NCBI GenBank assembly: GCA_009936675.1
Contig: JAACDY010000113.1
Coordinates: forward strand, 1 to 9,753
Source of the DNA: Bacteroidota bacterium
GTDB taxonomy: Bacteria > Bacteroidota > Bacteroidia > Flavobacteriales > Flavobacteriaceae
DNA: 9,753 nt
Direction: 5' to 3'
Each line of letters begins with the position of its first letter. Position 1 is the stretch's first letter. A model generated the notes under the pieces. It was not told where the DNA came from, made no database searches, and saw only the letters and a program-made list of their open reading frames with translations. This document shows, one piece after another, positions 1-6,711 of this stretch. The translations under genes were made by a program, and so were the position numbers.

Positions 1-1041
1 AAAGCGCTACAGATGGGAGCCCATACCTATCAATCCATCAATGCTTTGGACTCCTTTTACCACAAGGTGGTTAAGTATTTGGTTTTTGGCAACGTTCTAA
101 AAAATAACACCTATCCCCTATCGGTCAGTGCAGAGCGAATTGTACAGGCGATGGAAATCGCCGCTTATTCCAAGAAGATTGGAGCAGATGCCATTGCACA
201 TGGAAGCACTGGCGCAGGGAACGATCAGGTCAGATTTGATTTGATTTTTCAGGTCATGGCAGCCGACATAGAAATCATTACCCCCATCAGAGACCAACAA
301 CTTTCCAGAGAAGCAGAAATTGCTTTTCTCAAAGAAAATGGAATCGATCTTTCATGGGAAAAAGCGCAGTACTCCATCAATCAGGGTTTGTGGGGAACCA
401 GTGTGGGCGGGAAGGAAACTTTGACCTCACACGACAGCCTCCCCGAATCGGCCTATCCCTCACAGCTTGAAAAAAAGTCATCCGAAAAAGTAAGCCTTCA
501 TTTTGAAAAAGGAGAACTGGTTGGGATTGATGGACAGATGGACAGTCCAGTCAATAACATCATCAAATTACAAGAGCAAGCCAAAAAATTTTGCATCGGC
601 AGAGACATCCATGTTGGGGATACCATTATAGGCATCAAAGGAAGGGTTGGTTTTGAAGCCGCAGCTCCTCTTTTGATCATCAAAGCCCATCACCTACTGG
701 AAAAACACACCTTGAGCAAATGGCAACAGTTCCAAAAGGAACAATTGGCTAACTTCTTCGGAATGCTGCTTCACGAGGGACAATACTTAGACCCCGTCAT
801 GCGGGATTTGGAAGCTTTTTTGAGCAATAGCCAGTCGATGGTGAGTGGAAAAGTGTTTGTAAGCCTCCACCCTTACAGATTTGAACTCAATGGAATTGAG
901 TCTGAACACGATTTGATGAATGCTTCATTTGGAAGTTATGGAGAAGTCAACAAAGGTTGGAGCGCAGAGGATGCCAAAGGCTTTATCAAATTATTGTCCA
1001 ACCAAAACAAAATATACCAACACGTAAACAAAGAAAAATGA
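1..1041 (+). CDS. argG: Argininosuccinate synthase, 5'-truncated by the window edge
   Basis: ArgG joins citrulline and aspartate using ATP to make argininosuccinate, the penultimate step of arginine synthesis in the cytoplasm. The frame is open from base 1, so the true start lies upstream. 346 residues are visible, and roughly 50 N-terminal residues are missing judging from the family's usual length of about 395-400. The missing part includes the expected ATP-binding SGGLDTS loop. Visible family motifs are YPLSVSAERI, HGSTGAGNDQVRFD (window residues 67-80), NQGLWGTSVGGKET and GIKGRVGFEAAAP (about residues 211-223). Several positions differ from the commonest bacterial form: Ala where Lys is usual in STGKGNDQ, and GRVGFEAAAP in place of a SRgvYEtPg-like stretch. 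I infer a divergent subfamily, not a broken enzyme, since the frame is intact and the gene heads an arginine operon. The methionine at base 13 is internal. The stop overlaps the argC start (ATGA). Confidence 0.95.
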   Translation, partial: KALQMGAHTYQSINALDSFYHKVVKYLVFGNVLKNNTYPLSVSAERIVQAMEIAAYSKKIGADAIAHGSTGAGNDQVRFDLIFQVMAADIEIITPIRDQQLSREAEIAFLKENGIDLSWEKAQYSINQGLWGTSVGGKETLTSHDSLPESAYPSQLEKKSSEKVSLHFEKGELVGIDGQMDSPVNNIIKLQEQAKKFCIGRDIHVGDTIIGIKGRVGFEAAAPLLIIKAHHLLEKHTLSKWQQFQKEQLANFFGMLLHEGQYLDPVMRDLEAFLSNSQSMVSGKVFVSLHPYRFELNGIESEHDLMNASFGSYGEVNKGWSAEDAKGFIKLLSNQNKIYQHVNKEK

Positions 1042-1997
1042 AGAAAGTAGGCATCATAGGGGGATCGGGTTATACCGGAGGTGAGTTGATACGATTGGTA
1101 TTGCATCATCCGGCATTGGAACTCGATTTTGTATACAGCACTACAAGACCGGGAACACCACTCCACGATACACATTCCGATTTATTGGGTGCTGGAGCAC
1201 CAGACTTTACGGGAAGTATCAATCCCGAGGTCGATGTAGTTTTCCTTTGTGTGGGCCATGGAAAATCAGTTGGGTTTTTGGAAAAAAATCAATTCTCTGA
1301 AAAAACCATCATCATTGATTTAAGCAATGATTTTAGACTGAAAAAAGACGCTCAATTCCAAGGGTATGATTTTGTTTATGGCTTGCCAGAAAACCAAAGG
1401 TCAAGTATCGAAAAAGCCAATGCTGTGGCCAATCCTGGTTGTTTTGCTACTGCCATTCAATTGGCCCTTTTGCCTTTGGCCAAAGCGGGAATGATACAAG
1501 AGGCCGTTCATGTCAACGCCACCACAGGAAGTACGGGAGCTGGGGTAGGATTGAGTCCCACTGGACATTTCAGTTGGAGAAACAATAATGTTTCCTGGTA
1601 CAAGCCCTTTACCCACCAGCATTTGGGTGAAATCGGAGAAACCCTGGGAGCACCCAAAATGTATTTTCTACCACAAAGGGGAAATTTTACTAGAGGTATT
1701 TTTGCCAGTTGCTACACCCCTTTTGAGGGTAAGCTAGAAAAGACCGTGGCAATGTATAAGGAATTTTATACAAGTCACCCTTTCACCCATGTATCTGACA
1801 ATGAACTTACCTTAAAACAAGTGGTCAATACCAACCATTGTGCTTTGCATCTGCACCAATTTGAAGATCAGTTGCTCATCACATCCGTCATTGATAATTT
1901 GATCAAAGGTGCCTCGGGACAAGCCATACAGAATTTAAACCTCATCATGGGATGGGAAGAGGATTTGGGACTACAACTCAAAGCCAGTGTATTTTAA
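1038..1997 (+). CDS. argC: N-acetyl/N-succinyl-gamma-glutamyl-phosphate reductase
   Basis: ArgC reduces N-acyl-gamma-glutamyl phosphate with NADPH to the N-acyl glutamate semialdehyde, the third step of the acylated route. The 319-residue protein starts with a Rossmann dinucleotide loop, GIIGGSGYTGGEL (residues 5-17). The catalytic cysteine is C135 in ANPGCFATA, and H195 in HQHLGEI fits the catalytic histidine of the family. A glycine-rich stretch, TTGSTGAGVG, lies at about 162-171, and the C-terminal DNLIKGASGQAIQNLN block (about 286-301) is typical of ArgC. The frame stays open upstream to 957, but the ATG at 1038 is chosen because it places the Rossmann loop at the N-terminus and gives an ATGA overlap with the argG stop, suggesting translational coupling. 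Length is slightly below many proteobacterial ArgC proteins and normal for the short type. Whether the acyl group is acetyl or succinyl cannot be read from this protein. Confidence 0.96.
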   Translation: MKKVGIIGGSGYTGGELIRLVLHHPALELDFVYSTTRPGTPLHDTHSDLLGAGAPDFTGSINPEVDVVFLCVGHGKSVGFLEKNQFSEKTIIIDLSNDFRLKKDAQFQGYDFVYGLPENQRSSIEKANAVANPGCFATAIQLALLPLAKAGMIQEAVHVNATTGSTGAGVGLSPTGHFSWRNNNVSWYKPFTHQHLGEIGETLGAPKMYFLPQRGNFTRGIFASCYTPFEGKLEKTVAMYKEFYTSHPFTHVSDNELTLKQVVNTNHCALHLHQFEDQLLITSVIDNLIKGASGQAIQNLNLIMGWEEDLGLQLKASVF

Positions 1998-2015
1998 AAA
2001 TTAAAGAGAATAAAA

Positions 2016-2810
2016 ATGAAAATAGCCATCATCGGATCAGGAAATTTGGGATTGAGTATTGCCAAAGGCTTGGTATATAACAACACCTATACTTCACTCT
2101 ACCTGACCAAAAGAGATCTTAGTGAAATCAAAAAATGGGAAGAATACAACAACGTAAAAATTACAACAAACAATCAAGAGGCTGTAAAAAACTCAGACAT
2201 CATCATTTTTACGGTACAGCCCCGACAGTTTGACGGTATCTTGGAAGAAATAAAGGATGTATTGACCGACAAGCACGTATTGATTTCTGCCATCACTGGC
2301 TACAGCATCCAGCGAATGGAAGACCAATTGGGAGGGAATTATCCCATCATCAGAAGCATGCCCAACACCGCCATTTCTGTTGGAAAATCCATGACTTGTT
2401 TGTGTTGTAATACCACTGGAGAAAAGAGAATTGCCATTGCCGAAGCCATTTTCAATGGATTGGGTACTACCATCAAGATCGACGAAAAACAAATGCAAGC
2501 CGCTACTGTAGTTTGTGCTAGTGGGATTGCTTTTTGGATGCGATTGATTCGCGCCACAACCCAAGGAGGCGTACAAATGGGCTTTGATGCCGATGAATCC
2601 ATGCGCATGTCAATGTACACTGCTTTGGGCGCAGCCAGTCTATTGATTGAAACCGACTCCCATCCCGAAACTGAAATCGACAAGGTCACCACCCCACAAG
2701 GCTGCACCATTACCGGATTGAACGAAATGGAACACCAAGGGCTGAGTTCCTCCTTGATTAGAGGACTTATGGCTTCTTTCGAGAAAATCAATGAAATTAA
2801 AATTCAATGA
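2016..2810 (+). CDS. proC: Pyrroline-5-carboxylate reductase
   Basis: ProC reduces 1-pyrroline-5-carboxylate to proline with NAD(P)H. The 264-residue product has an N-terminal Rossmann fold with IIGSGNLGLSIAKG (residues 5-18), a VQPRQ block after strand 4 (67-71), RSMPNTAISVG (113-123) and the family C-terminal signature TTPQGCTITGLNEME (225-239), corresponding to the TSPGGTT-x-x-GL pattern of ProC enzymes. Length matches the usual 260-280 residues. It follows argC by 18 A-rich bases without a Shine-Dalgarno sequence and precedes argD by 10 bases, so it is very likely cotranscribed with the arginine genes. Its normal substrate is made by ProB and ProA, neither of which is encoded here. Another source of pyrroline-5-carboxylate, such as ornithine catabolism, would have to come from elsewhere in the genome. 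The function is well supported; the reason for its location is inference. Confidence 0.95.
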   Translation: MKIAIIGSGNLGLSIAKGLVYNNTYTSLYLTKRDLSEIKKWEEYNNVKITTNNQEAVKNSDIIIFTVQPRQFDGILEEIKDVLTDKHVLISAITGYSIQRMEDQLGGNYPIIRSMPNTAISVGKSMTCLCCNTTGEKRIAIAEAIFNGLGTTIKIDEKQMQAATVVCASGIAFWMRLIRATTQGGVQMGFDADESMRMSMYTALGAASLLIETDSHPETEIDKVTTPQGCTITGLNEMEHQGLSSSLIRGLMASFEKINEIKIQ

Positions 2811-2820
2811 ATATTAACAC

Positions 2821-3942
2821 ATGAAATTATTTGACGTTTACCCACTCTATGAAGTTTGCCCCGTAAAGGCAAAAGATGTCCATGTTTACGACGAGGCGGG
2901 AACGGAATATTTGGATCTTTACGGAGGACATGCGGTCATTTCCGTAGGACACAGTCACCCCCATTACGTCAATCGATTGCAGGAGCAATTAAATAAAATT
3001 GCCTTTTATTCCAATGCGGTAGAAAACCCGCTACAGCAACAATTGGCAGATGAAATCGGGGAACAATCTTGTTTGCACGACTACCAACTTTTCCTGTGTA
3101 GCTCTGGAGCCGAAGCCAATGAAAACGCCCTCAAGCTGGCCTCTTTTCACACCGGAAAGAAAAGAGTAGTGGCTTTTAAAAATGCTTTTCACGGGAGAAC
3201 CTCAGCAGCAGTAGCTGCAACGGATAACCAAAACATCAATGCCCCACTAAATCAACAGCAGGAGGTGACTTTTATTCCCTTTAATGATGTACAGGCTTTG
3301 GAAGAAGAATTGCAAAAGGGAGATGTCTGTACCGTCATTTTCGAACCCATTCAAGGGGTAGGCGGTCTTGATATGCCCGAGAATGATTTCGTTTTGAAAA
3401 TGGAGCAGCTCTGCCAGCAATATGACACTGCCTTGATTGCAGACGAGGTGCAGTCTGGTTTTTCAAGATCGGGAACCTTTTTTGCTTTTCAAAACAACAA
3501 CATCAAACCACATGTGATTACCATGGCCAAAGGAATGGGCAATGGCTTTCCCATAGGAGGAATATTGGTTCATCCAGATGTCAAACCCAAATACGGGATG
3601 CTGGGAACTACCTTTGGAGGAAATCACCTGGCCTGTTGTGCCTCATTGGCAGTTTTGGAAATCATAAAAAAAGATAAGCTCCAACAACATGCCAAAGAAA
3701 TGGAAACCTATTTCAGAAGCAAGGCGGAAAAAATAAAAGGAGCCAAGATCAAAGGACGCGGACTGATGCTCGGATTGGAATTTGACTTTGAGGTCGGACC
3801 TTTAAGAAAAAGGCTCATCTATGAAAAACACATATTTACCGGAGGCAGCAGCAACAAAAACGTATTGCGAATCCTTCCGCCATTGACCGTTCAAAAAGCA
3901 CATTTTGATCAGCTCTTTGATGCATTAGAAGATTTACTATGA
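2821..3942 (+). CDS. argD: Acylornithine aminotransferase (PLP-dependent, class III)
   Basis: ArgD transfers an amino group from glutamate to N-acylglutamate semialdehyde to give N-acylornithine. The 373-residue protein is a class III, fold-type I aminotransferase. Visible landmarks are YLDLYGGHAV near the N-terminus (30-39), the phosphate-binding SSGAEANENALK (94-105), FHGRT (123-127), FEPIQGVGG (174-182), the PLP-ring aspartate D208 in ADEVQSG, the Schiff-base lysine K237 in TMAKGMGNGFPIGG, and TTFGGNHLACC (263-273). Length is a little under the 390-410 residues of many ArgD proteins, with an N-terminus that starts close to the conserved core. It is 10 bases after proC, and its stop overlaps the argF' start in an ATGA motif. 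Ornithine or GABA aminotransferases are related alternatives, but placement between argC and argF' makes the biosynthetic role the best call. ArgD enzymes often accept both acetyl and succinyl substrates, so the acyl group is not settled here. Confidence 0.93.
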   Translation: MKLFDVYPLYEVCPVKAKDVHVYDEAGTEYLDLYGGHAVISVGHSHPHYVNRLQEQLNKIAFYSNAVENPLQQQLADEIGEQSCLHDYQLFLCSSGAEANENALKLASFHTGKKRVVAFKNAFHGRTSAAVAATDNQNINAPLNQQQEVTFIPFNDVQALEEELQKGDVCTVIFEPIQGVGGLDMPENDFVLKMEQLCQQYDTALIADEVQSGFSRSGTFFAFQNNNIKPHVITMAKGMGNGFPIGGILVHPDVKPKYGMLGTTFGGNHLACCASLAVLEIIKKDKLQQHAKEMETYFRSKAEKIKGAKIKGRGLMLGLEFDFEVGPLRKRLIYEKHIFTGGSSNKNVLRILPPLTVQKAHFDQLFDALEDLL

Positions 3943-4886
3943 AACATTTTATCACCTTAGCGGATTTGCCCGACTTTCACCAAACCTTGGATTTGGCAAT
4001 GGAGCTGAAAAATCAACCCACAAAATGGGATGCGATGGGTAAAGGCAAAACCCTAGGGCTTTTATTTTTCAATCCAAGTCTTAGAACCCGATTGAGTACC
4101 CAAAAGGCAGCCCAAAACCTAGGACTTCCAACCATGGTTATGAATTTTAGTCAGGAGTCTTGGGCATTGGAATTTGAAGACGGCACCAAGATGAGTGGAC
4201 TGAGATCAGAACATGTTAAGGAAGCTGCTGCTGTAGTTTCCCAATATTGTGATATGGTGGCCATTAGGGCTTTTGCATCCCTATCTGACAAAGAAAAAGA
4301 TGAGGCCGAAATCGTATTGAGAAGCTTTGCCAAATACGCTTCTGTACCCATCATCAACATGGAAAGTGCAACTGCACATCCTCTGCAAGCCTTGGCTGAT
4401 GCCATTACGATCAAGGAATTTCAACCCGCCCACAAACCCAAAGTCGTATTGAGTTGGGCTCCTCATCCCAAAGCACTTCCTCATGCAGTTGGAAATTCTT
4501 TTACCAAAATGATGACACATATGGATGCCGATTTCATCATTGCCCATCCCGAAGGTTATGCCCTGAACCCTAAAATTACTGAAGGGATCACATGCACCAC
4601 CGATCAAGAAAAAGCTATGGAGGGAGCCGACTTTGTCTATACCAAAAACTGGTGTTCCTACGAACAGTATGGGCAAATCCTCAGAACAGATGACGAATGG
4701 ATGATTACACCTGAAAAAATGCAAAGGACCAACGATGGAAAGTTCATGCACTGTCTTCCCATCAGAAGAAATATTGTTGCCGCCGATGGCGTGCTCGACA
4801 GTCCCAATGCTCTGGTCATTCAACAATCCCAAAACAGAATTTTCTCGGCCCAATCGGTCTTAAAACAACTGTTGGAAAATGGATAA
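3939..4886 (+). CDS. argF': N-acylornithine carbamoyltransferase, predicted N-succinylornithine type
   Basis: This enzyme carbamoylates N2-acylornithine with carbamoyl phosphate to N2-acylcitrulline, replacing classical ornithine carbamoyltransferase. In the 315-residue product the carbamoyl-phosphate loop is FFNPSLRTRLSTQKAA (43-58), followed by MESATAHPLQALAD (141-154), LSWAPHPKALPHAVGNSF (171-188), YTKNW (234-238) and HCLPIRRN (271-278). HCLP followed by RRN, and WAPHP, are characteristic of the acetyl/succinylornithine group. From memory, the N-terminal 100 residues align without gaps with the Bacteroides fragilis enzyme. The residue shown in published mutant work to set specificity is Pro90 in B. 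fragilis (succinyl) and Glu92 in Xanthomonas campestris (acetyl). Here it is Ser90, in LRSEHVKEA, and Glu-to-Ser at that site was among the changes reported to give succinyl activity. I therefore predict N-succinylornithine as substrate. The start overlaps the argD stop; the end overlaps argB by 8 bases. Confidence 0.93.
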   Translation: MKHFITLADLPDFHQTLDLAMELKNQPTKWDAMGKGKTLGLLFFNPSLRTRLSTQKAAQNLGLPTMVMNFSQESWALEFEDGTKMSGLRSEHVKEAAAVVSQYCDMVAIRAFASLSDKEKDEAEIVLRSFAKYASVPIINMESATAHPLQALADAITIKEFQPAHKPKVVLSWAPHPKALPHAVGNSFTKMMTHMDADFIIAHPEGYALNPKITEGITCTTDQEKAMEGADFVYTKNWCSYEQYGQILRTDDEWMITPEKMQRTNDGKFMHCLPIRRNIVAADGVLDSPNALVIQQSQNRIFSAQSVLKQLLENG

Positions 4887-5661
4887 ACTATCGGTGGTCA
4901 AGATCGGAGGAAACGTCATTGAGGATGCAGCAGCACTGCAGTCCTTCCTGACCGACTTTGCCCAAATGCAAGGTTCCAAGATTTTGGTTCACGGAGGGGG
5001 TAAAAAAGCCACTGCCATGGCCGAAAAAATGGACATACCCGTTCAAATGGTCGAAGGCAGAAGGATCACCGATGCTCAAAACCTCGATATTATCACCATG
5101 CTTTATGGGGGTAAAATCAACAAAAACATTGTGGCCCAATTGCAAAATTTAGGGTGCAACGCCTTGGGACTTTCCGGAGCCGATGGCAACGCCATTCAAG
5201 CTGTAAAAAGACCGGTAAAATCTATCGATTACGGTTTTGTAGGGGATGTAGTTGGTGTCAATAACGCTTTGTTTCAAATGTTGCTCAAGGGAGGATACAC
5301 TCCTGTTTGTTGTGCCATTACCCACGACCAAAAAGGACAATTGCTCAACACCAATGCCGACACCATAGCCGCCACCTTGGCACAAAGTTTATCGCAATCT
5401 TTTGAAGTATCTTTATGGTATTGTTTTGAAAAGCAAGGCGTTTTGGAAAACATCGATGACCACGGTAGTGTGATTGAAACCATCACCCCCCAAAAATACA
5501 AGAACTTAAAAACAGCTCGAGTCATTCATTCGGGAATGATTCCCAAAATTGACAACTGTTTTGATGCTTTGGCAAATGGCGTAAATGAAGTTAAAATTGG
5601 AGCGCCAAAAATGATAGCGGGAATTTCCCAACACACCACTCTAACACTAAAGGATGAATGA
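4879..5661 (+). CDS. argB: N-acylglutamate kinase
   Basis: ArgB phosphorylates the gamma-carboxyl of N-acylglutamate with ATP, the committed step of the acylated route. The 260-residue product is an amino acid kinase family member with the N-terminal KIGGNV (8-13), the phosphate-binding LVHGGGKKAT (36-45), GRRITD (60-65, substrate-binding arginine region), LSGADGNAI (98-106), LLNTNADTIAATLA (155-168, matching the family NxNAD motif) and HSGMIPKI (217-224) with K223 as the ATP-binding lysine. Length fits the short ArgB form of about 258 residues, which lacks the N-terminal helix associated with arginine feedback inhibition in the longer hexameric enzymes. That suggests, but does not prove, weak direct inhibition by arginine. 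The ATG lies inside the end of argF' (8-base overlap), and its own stop overlaps argE by 8 bases, so translation is probably coupled. In B. fragilis the equivalent step uses N-succinylglutamate, which is plausible here too. Confidence 0.95.
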   Translation: MDKLSVVKIGGNVIEDAAALQSFLTDFAQMQGSKILVHGGGKKATAMAEKMDIPVQMVEGRRITDAQNLDIITMLYGGKINKNIVAQLQNLGCNALGLSGADGNAIQAVKRPVKSIDYGFVGDVVGVNNALFQMLLKGGYTPVCCAITHDQKGQLLNTNADTIAATLAQSLSQSFEVSLWYCFEKQGVLENIDDHGSVIETITPQKYKNLKTARVIHSGMIPKIDNCFDALANGVNEVKIGAPKMIAGISQHTTLTLKDE

Positions 5662-6709
5662 GCTTAGCGCAGCAGCGATTGATTTATTGAAGGATTTGAT
5701 TGCCATTCCCTCTTTTTCACAAGAGGAGGACAAAACCGCCGACAGGATTGGACAATGGTTTGACCATTACGGCATTCCATATCAGCGATCGGGAAATAAT
5801 ATTTGGGCACAAAACAAAGGTTTTGACCCCCAAAAACCTACCCTATTACTCAATTCTCATCACGACACGGTTCAGCCCAATGCGGCCTATACCAACGATC
5901 CGTTTGAGCCCAAAATCGAGGATGGAAAACTATACGGCCTAGGAAGTAATGATGCTGGAGGGGCCTTGGTTTCTCTTATTGCTTTGTTTACCCACTACTA
6001 TGATGCACAAAATCCAAAATACAATCTAATCATCGCTGCCTCGGCAGAGGAAGAAATTGCGGGACAAGACAGTCTTAGAGGGCTGCTATCTCACTTACCC
6101 AAAATCGACGTGGGTATAGTAGGTGAGCCTACAGAAATGCATTTGGCGGTAGCCGAAAAAGGTTTGTTGGTTTTTGACGCAGTCATCAAAGGGACTCCTG
6201 GACATGCCGCACACCCCAACGATGACAACCCCATTATGAAACTCCCCAAAGTATTGGAATGGTTTCAAAACTTCTCCTTGGAAAAACAATCCGACTTTTT
6301 GGGAGATGTCAAAATCACAGTCACCCAGATCAATGCAGGAAAAGAACACAATGTGGTTCCTGCAAGCGTAGATTTGGTAGTGGACGTAAGGGTCAACGAC
6401 CAATACAGCAATGAAGAATTGGCCAAGATACTCACCGAGGCTGCCCCCTGTGAAATGACACCAAGGTCGTTGCATCTCAATTCTTCTTCCATAGGAATGG
6501 ATCATGAATTGGTTCAGGCAGGAATTGCCTTGGGAAGAAAAACCTATGGTTCTCCTACCCTATCGGATCAAGCAGCACTTCAATGTCCATCGCTCAAAAT
6601 GGGTCCCGGATTATCTACAAGATCACACTCAGCCAATGAGTACATCTTTGTGCATGAGATCGAAGAGGCAGTAAAAATTTATATTGAACTTTTAGGAAAA
6701 ATACTTTAA
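5654..6709 (+). CDS. argE: N-acylcitrulline deacylase, M20 metallopeptidase family
   Basis: In an operon with an acylornithine carbamoyltransferase, this M20 amidohydrolase is expected to remove the acyl group from N2-acylcitrulline, freeing citrulline for ArgG. The 351-residue protein shows all di-zinc site motifs: H69 and D71 in NSHHDTVQP, the bridging D100 in GSNDAGGA, the AEEE motif (131-134) supplying the general base and a metal glutamate, E158 in VGEPTE, and H325 in TRSHSANEY near the C-terminus. The dimerisation or lid domain is inserted at about 170-275 and contains GTPGHAAHP (180-188). Family members include ArgE (acetylornithine), DapE (succinyl-diaminopimelate) and the Xanthomonas acetylcitrulline deacetylase, so exact substrate cannot be read from motifs alone. 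Since ArgF' here looks succinyl-specific, a desuccinylase role is inferred. The start at 5654 is inside the argB end; a second in-frame ATG is not near. argH begins 3 bases after the stop. Confidence 0.9.
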   Translation: MNELSAAAIDLLKDLIAIPSFSQEEDKTADRIGQWFDHYGIPYQRSGNNIWAQNKGFDPQKPTLLLNSHHDTVQPNAAYTNDPFEPKIEDGKLYGLGSNDAGGALVSLIALFTHYYDAQNPKYNLIIAASAEEEIAGQDSLRGLLSHLPKIDVGIVGEPTEMHLAVAEKGLLVFDAVIKGTPGHAAHPNDDNPIMKLPKVLEWFQNFSLEKQSDFLGDVKITVTQINAGKEHNVVPASVDLVVDVRVNDQYSNEELAKILTEAAPCEMTPRSLHLNSSSIGMDHELVQAGIALGRKTYGSPTLSDQAALQCPSLKMGPGLSTRSHSANEYIFVHEIEEAVKIYIELLGKIL

Positions 6710-6711
6710 GC

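Noticed and set aside
973..981. GCCAAAGGC mini-palindrome in argG
   Set aside because: A 3-base stem inside coding sequence with no T tract; expected by chance.
957..1037. N-terminal extension of the argC frame starting from an ATG at 957
   Set aside because: It would overlap argG by 85 bases and put 27 extra residues before the Rossmann loop; the ATG at 1038 gives a standard N-terminus and an ATGA junction.
2339..2791. 150-codon open frame on the minus strand opposite proC
   Set aside because: No family resemblance, and the opposite strand encodes an intact ProC with the full signature.
4281..4853. 190-codon open frame on the minus strand opposite argF'
   Set aside because: The translation has no recognisable domain and is antisense to a well-supported gene; long antisense frames are common by codon bias.
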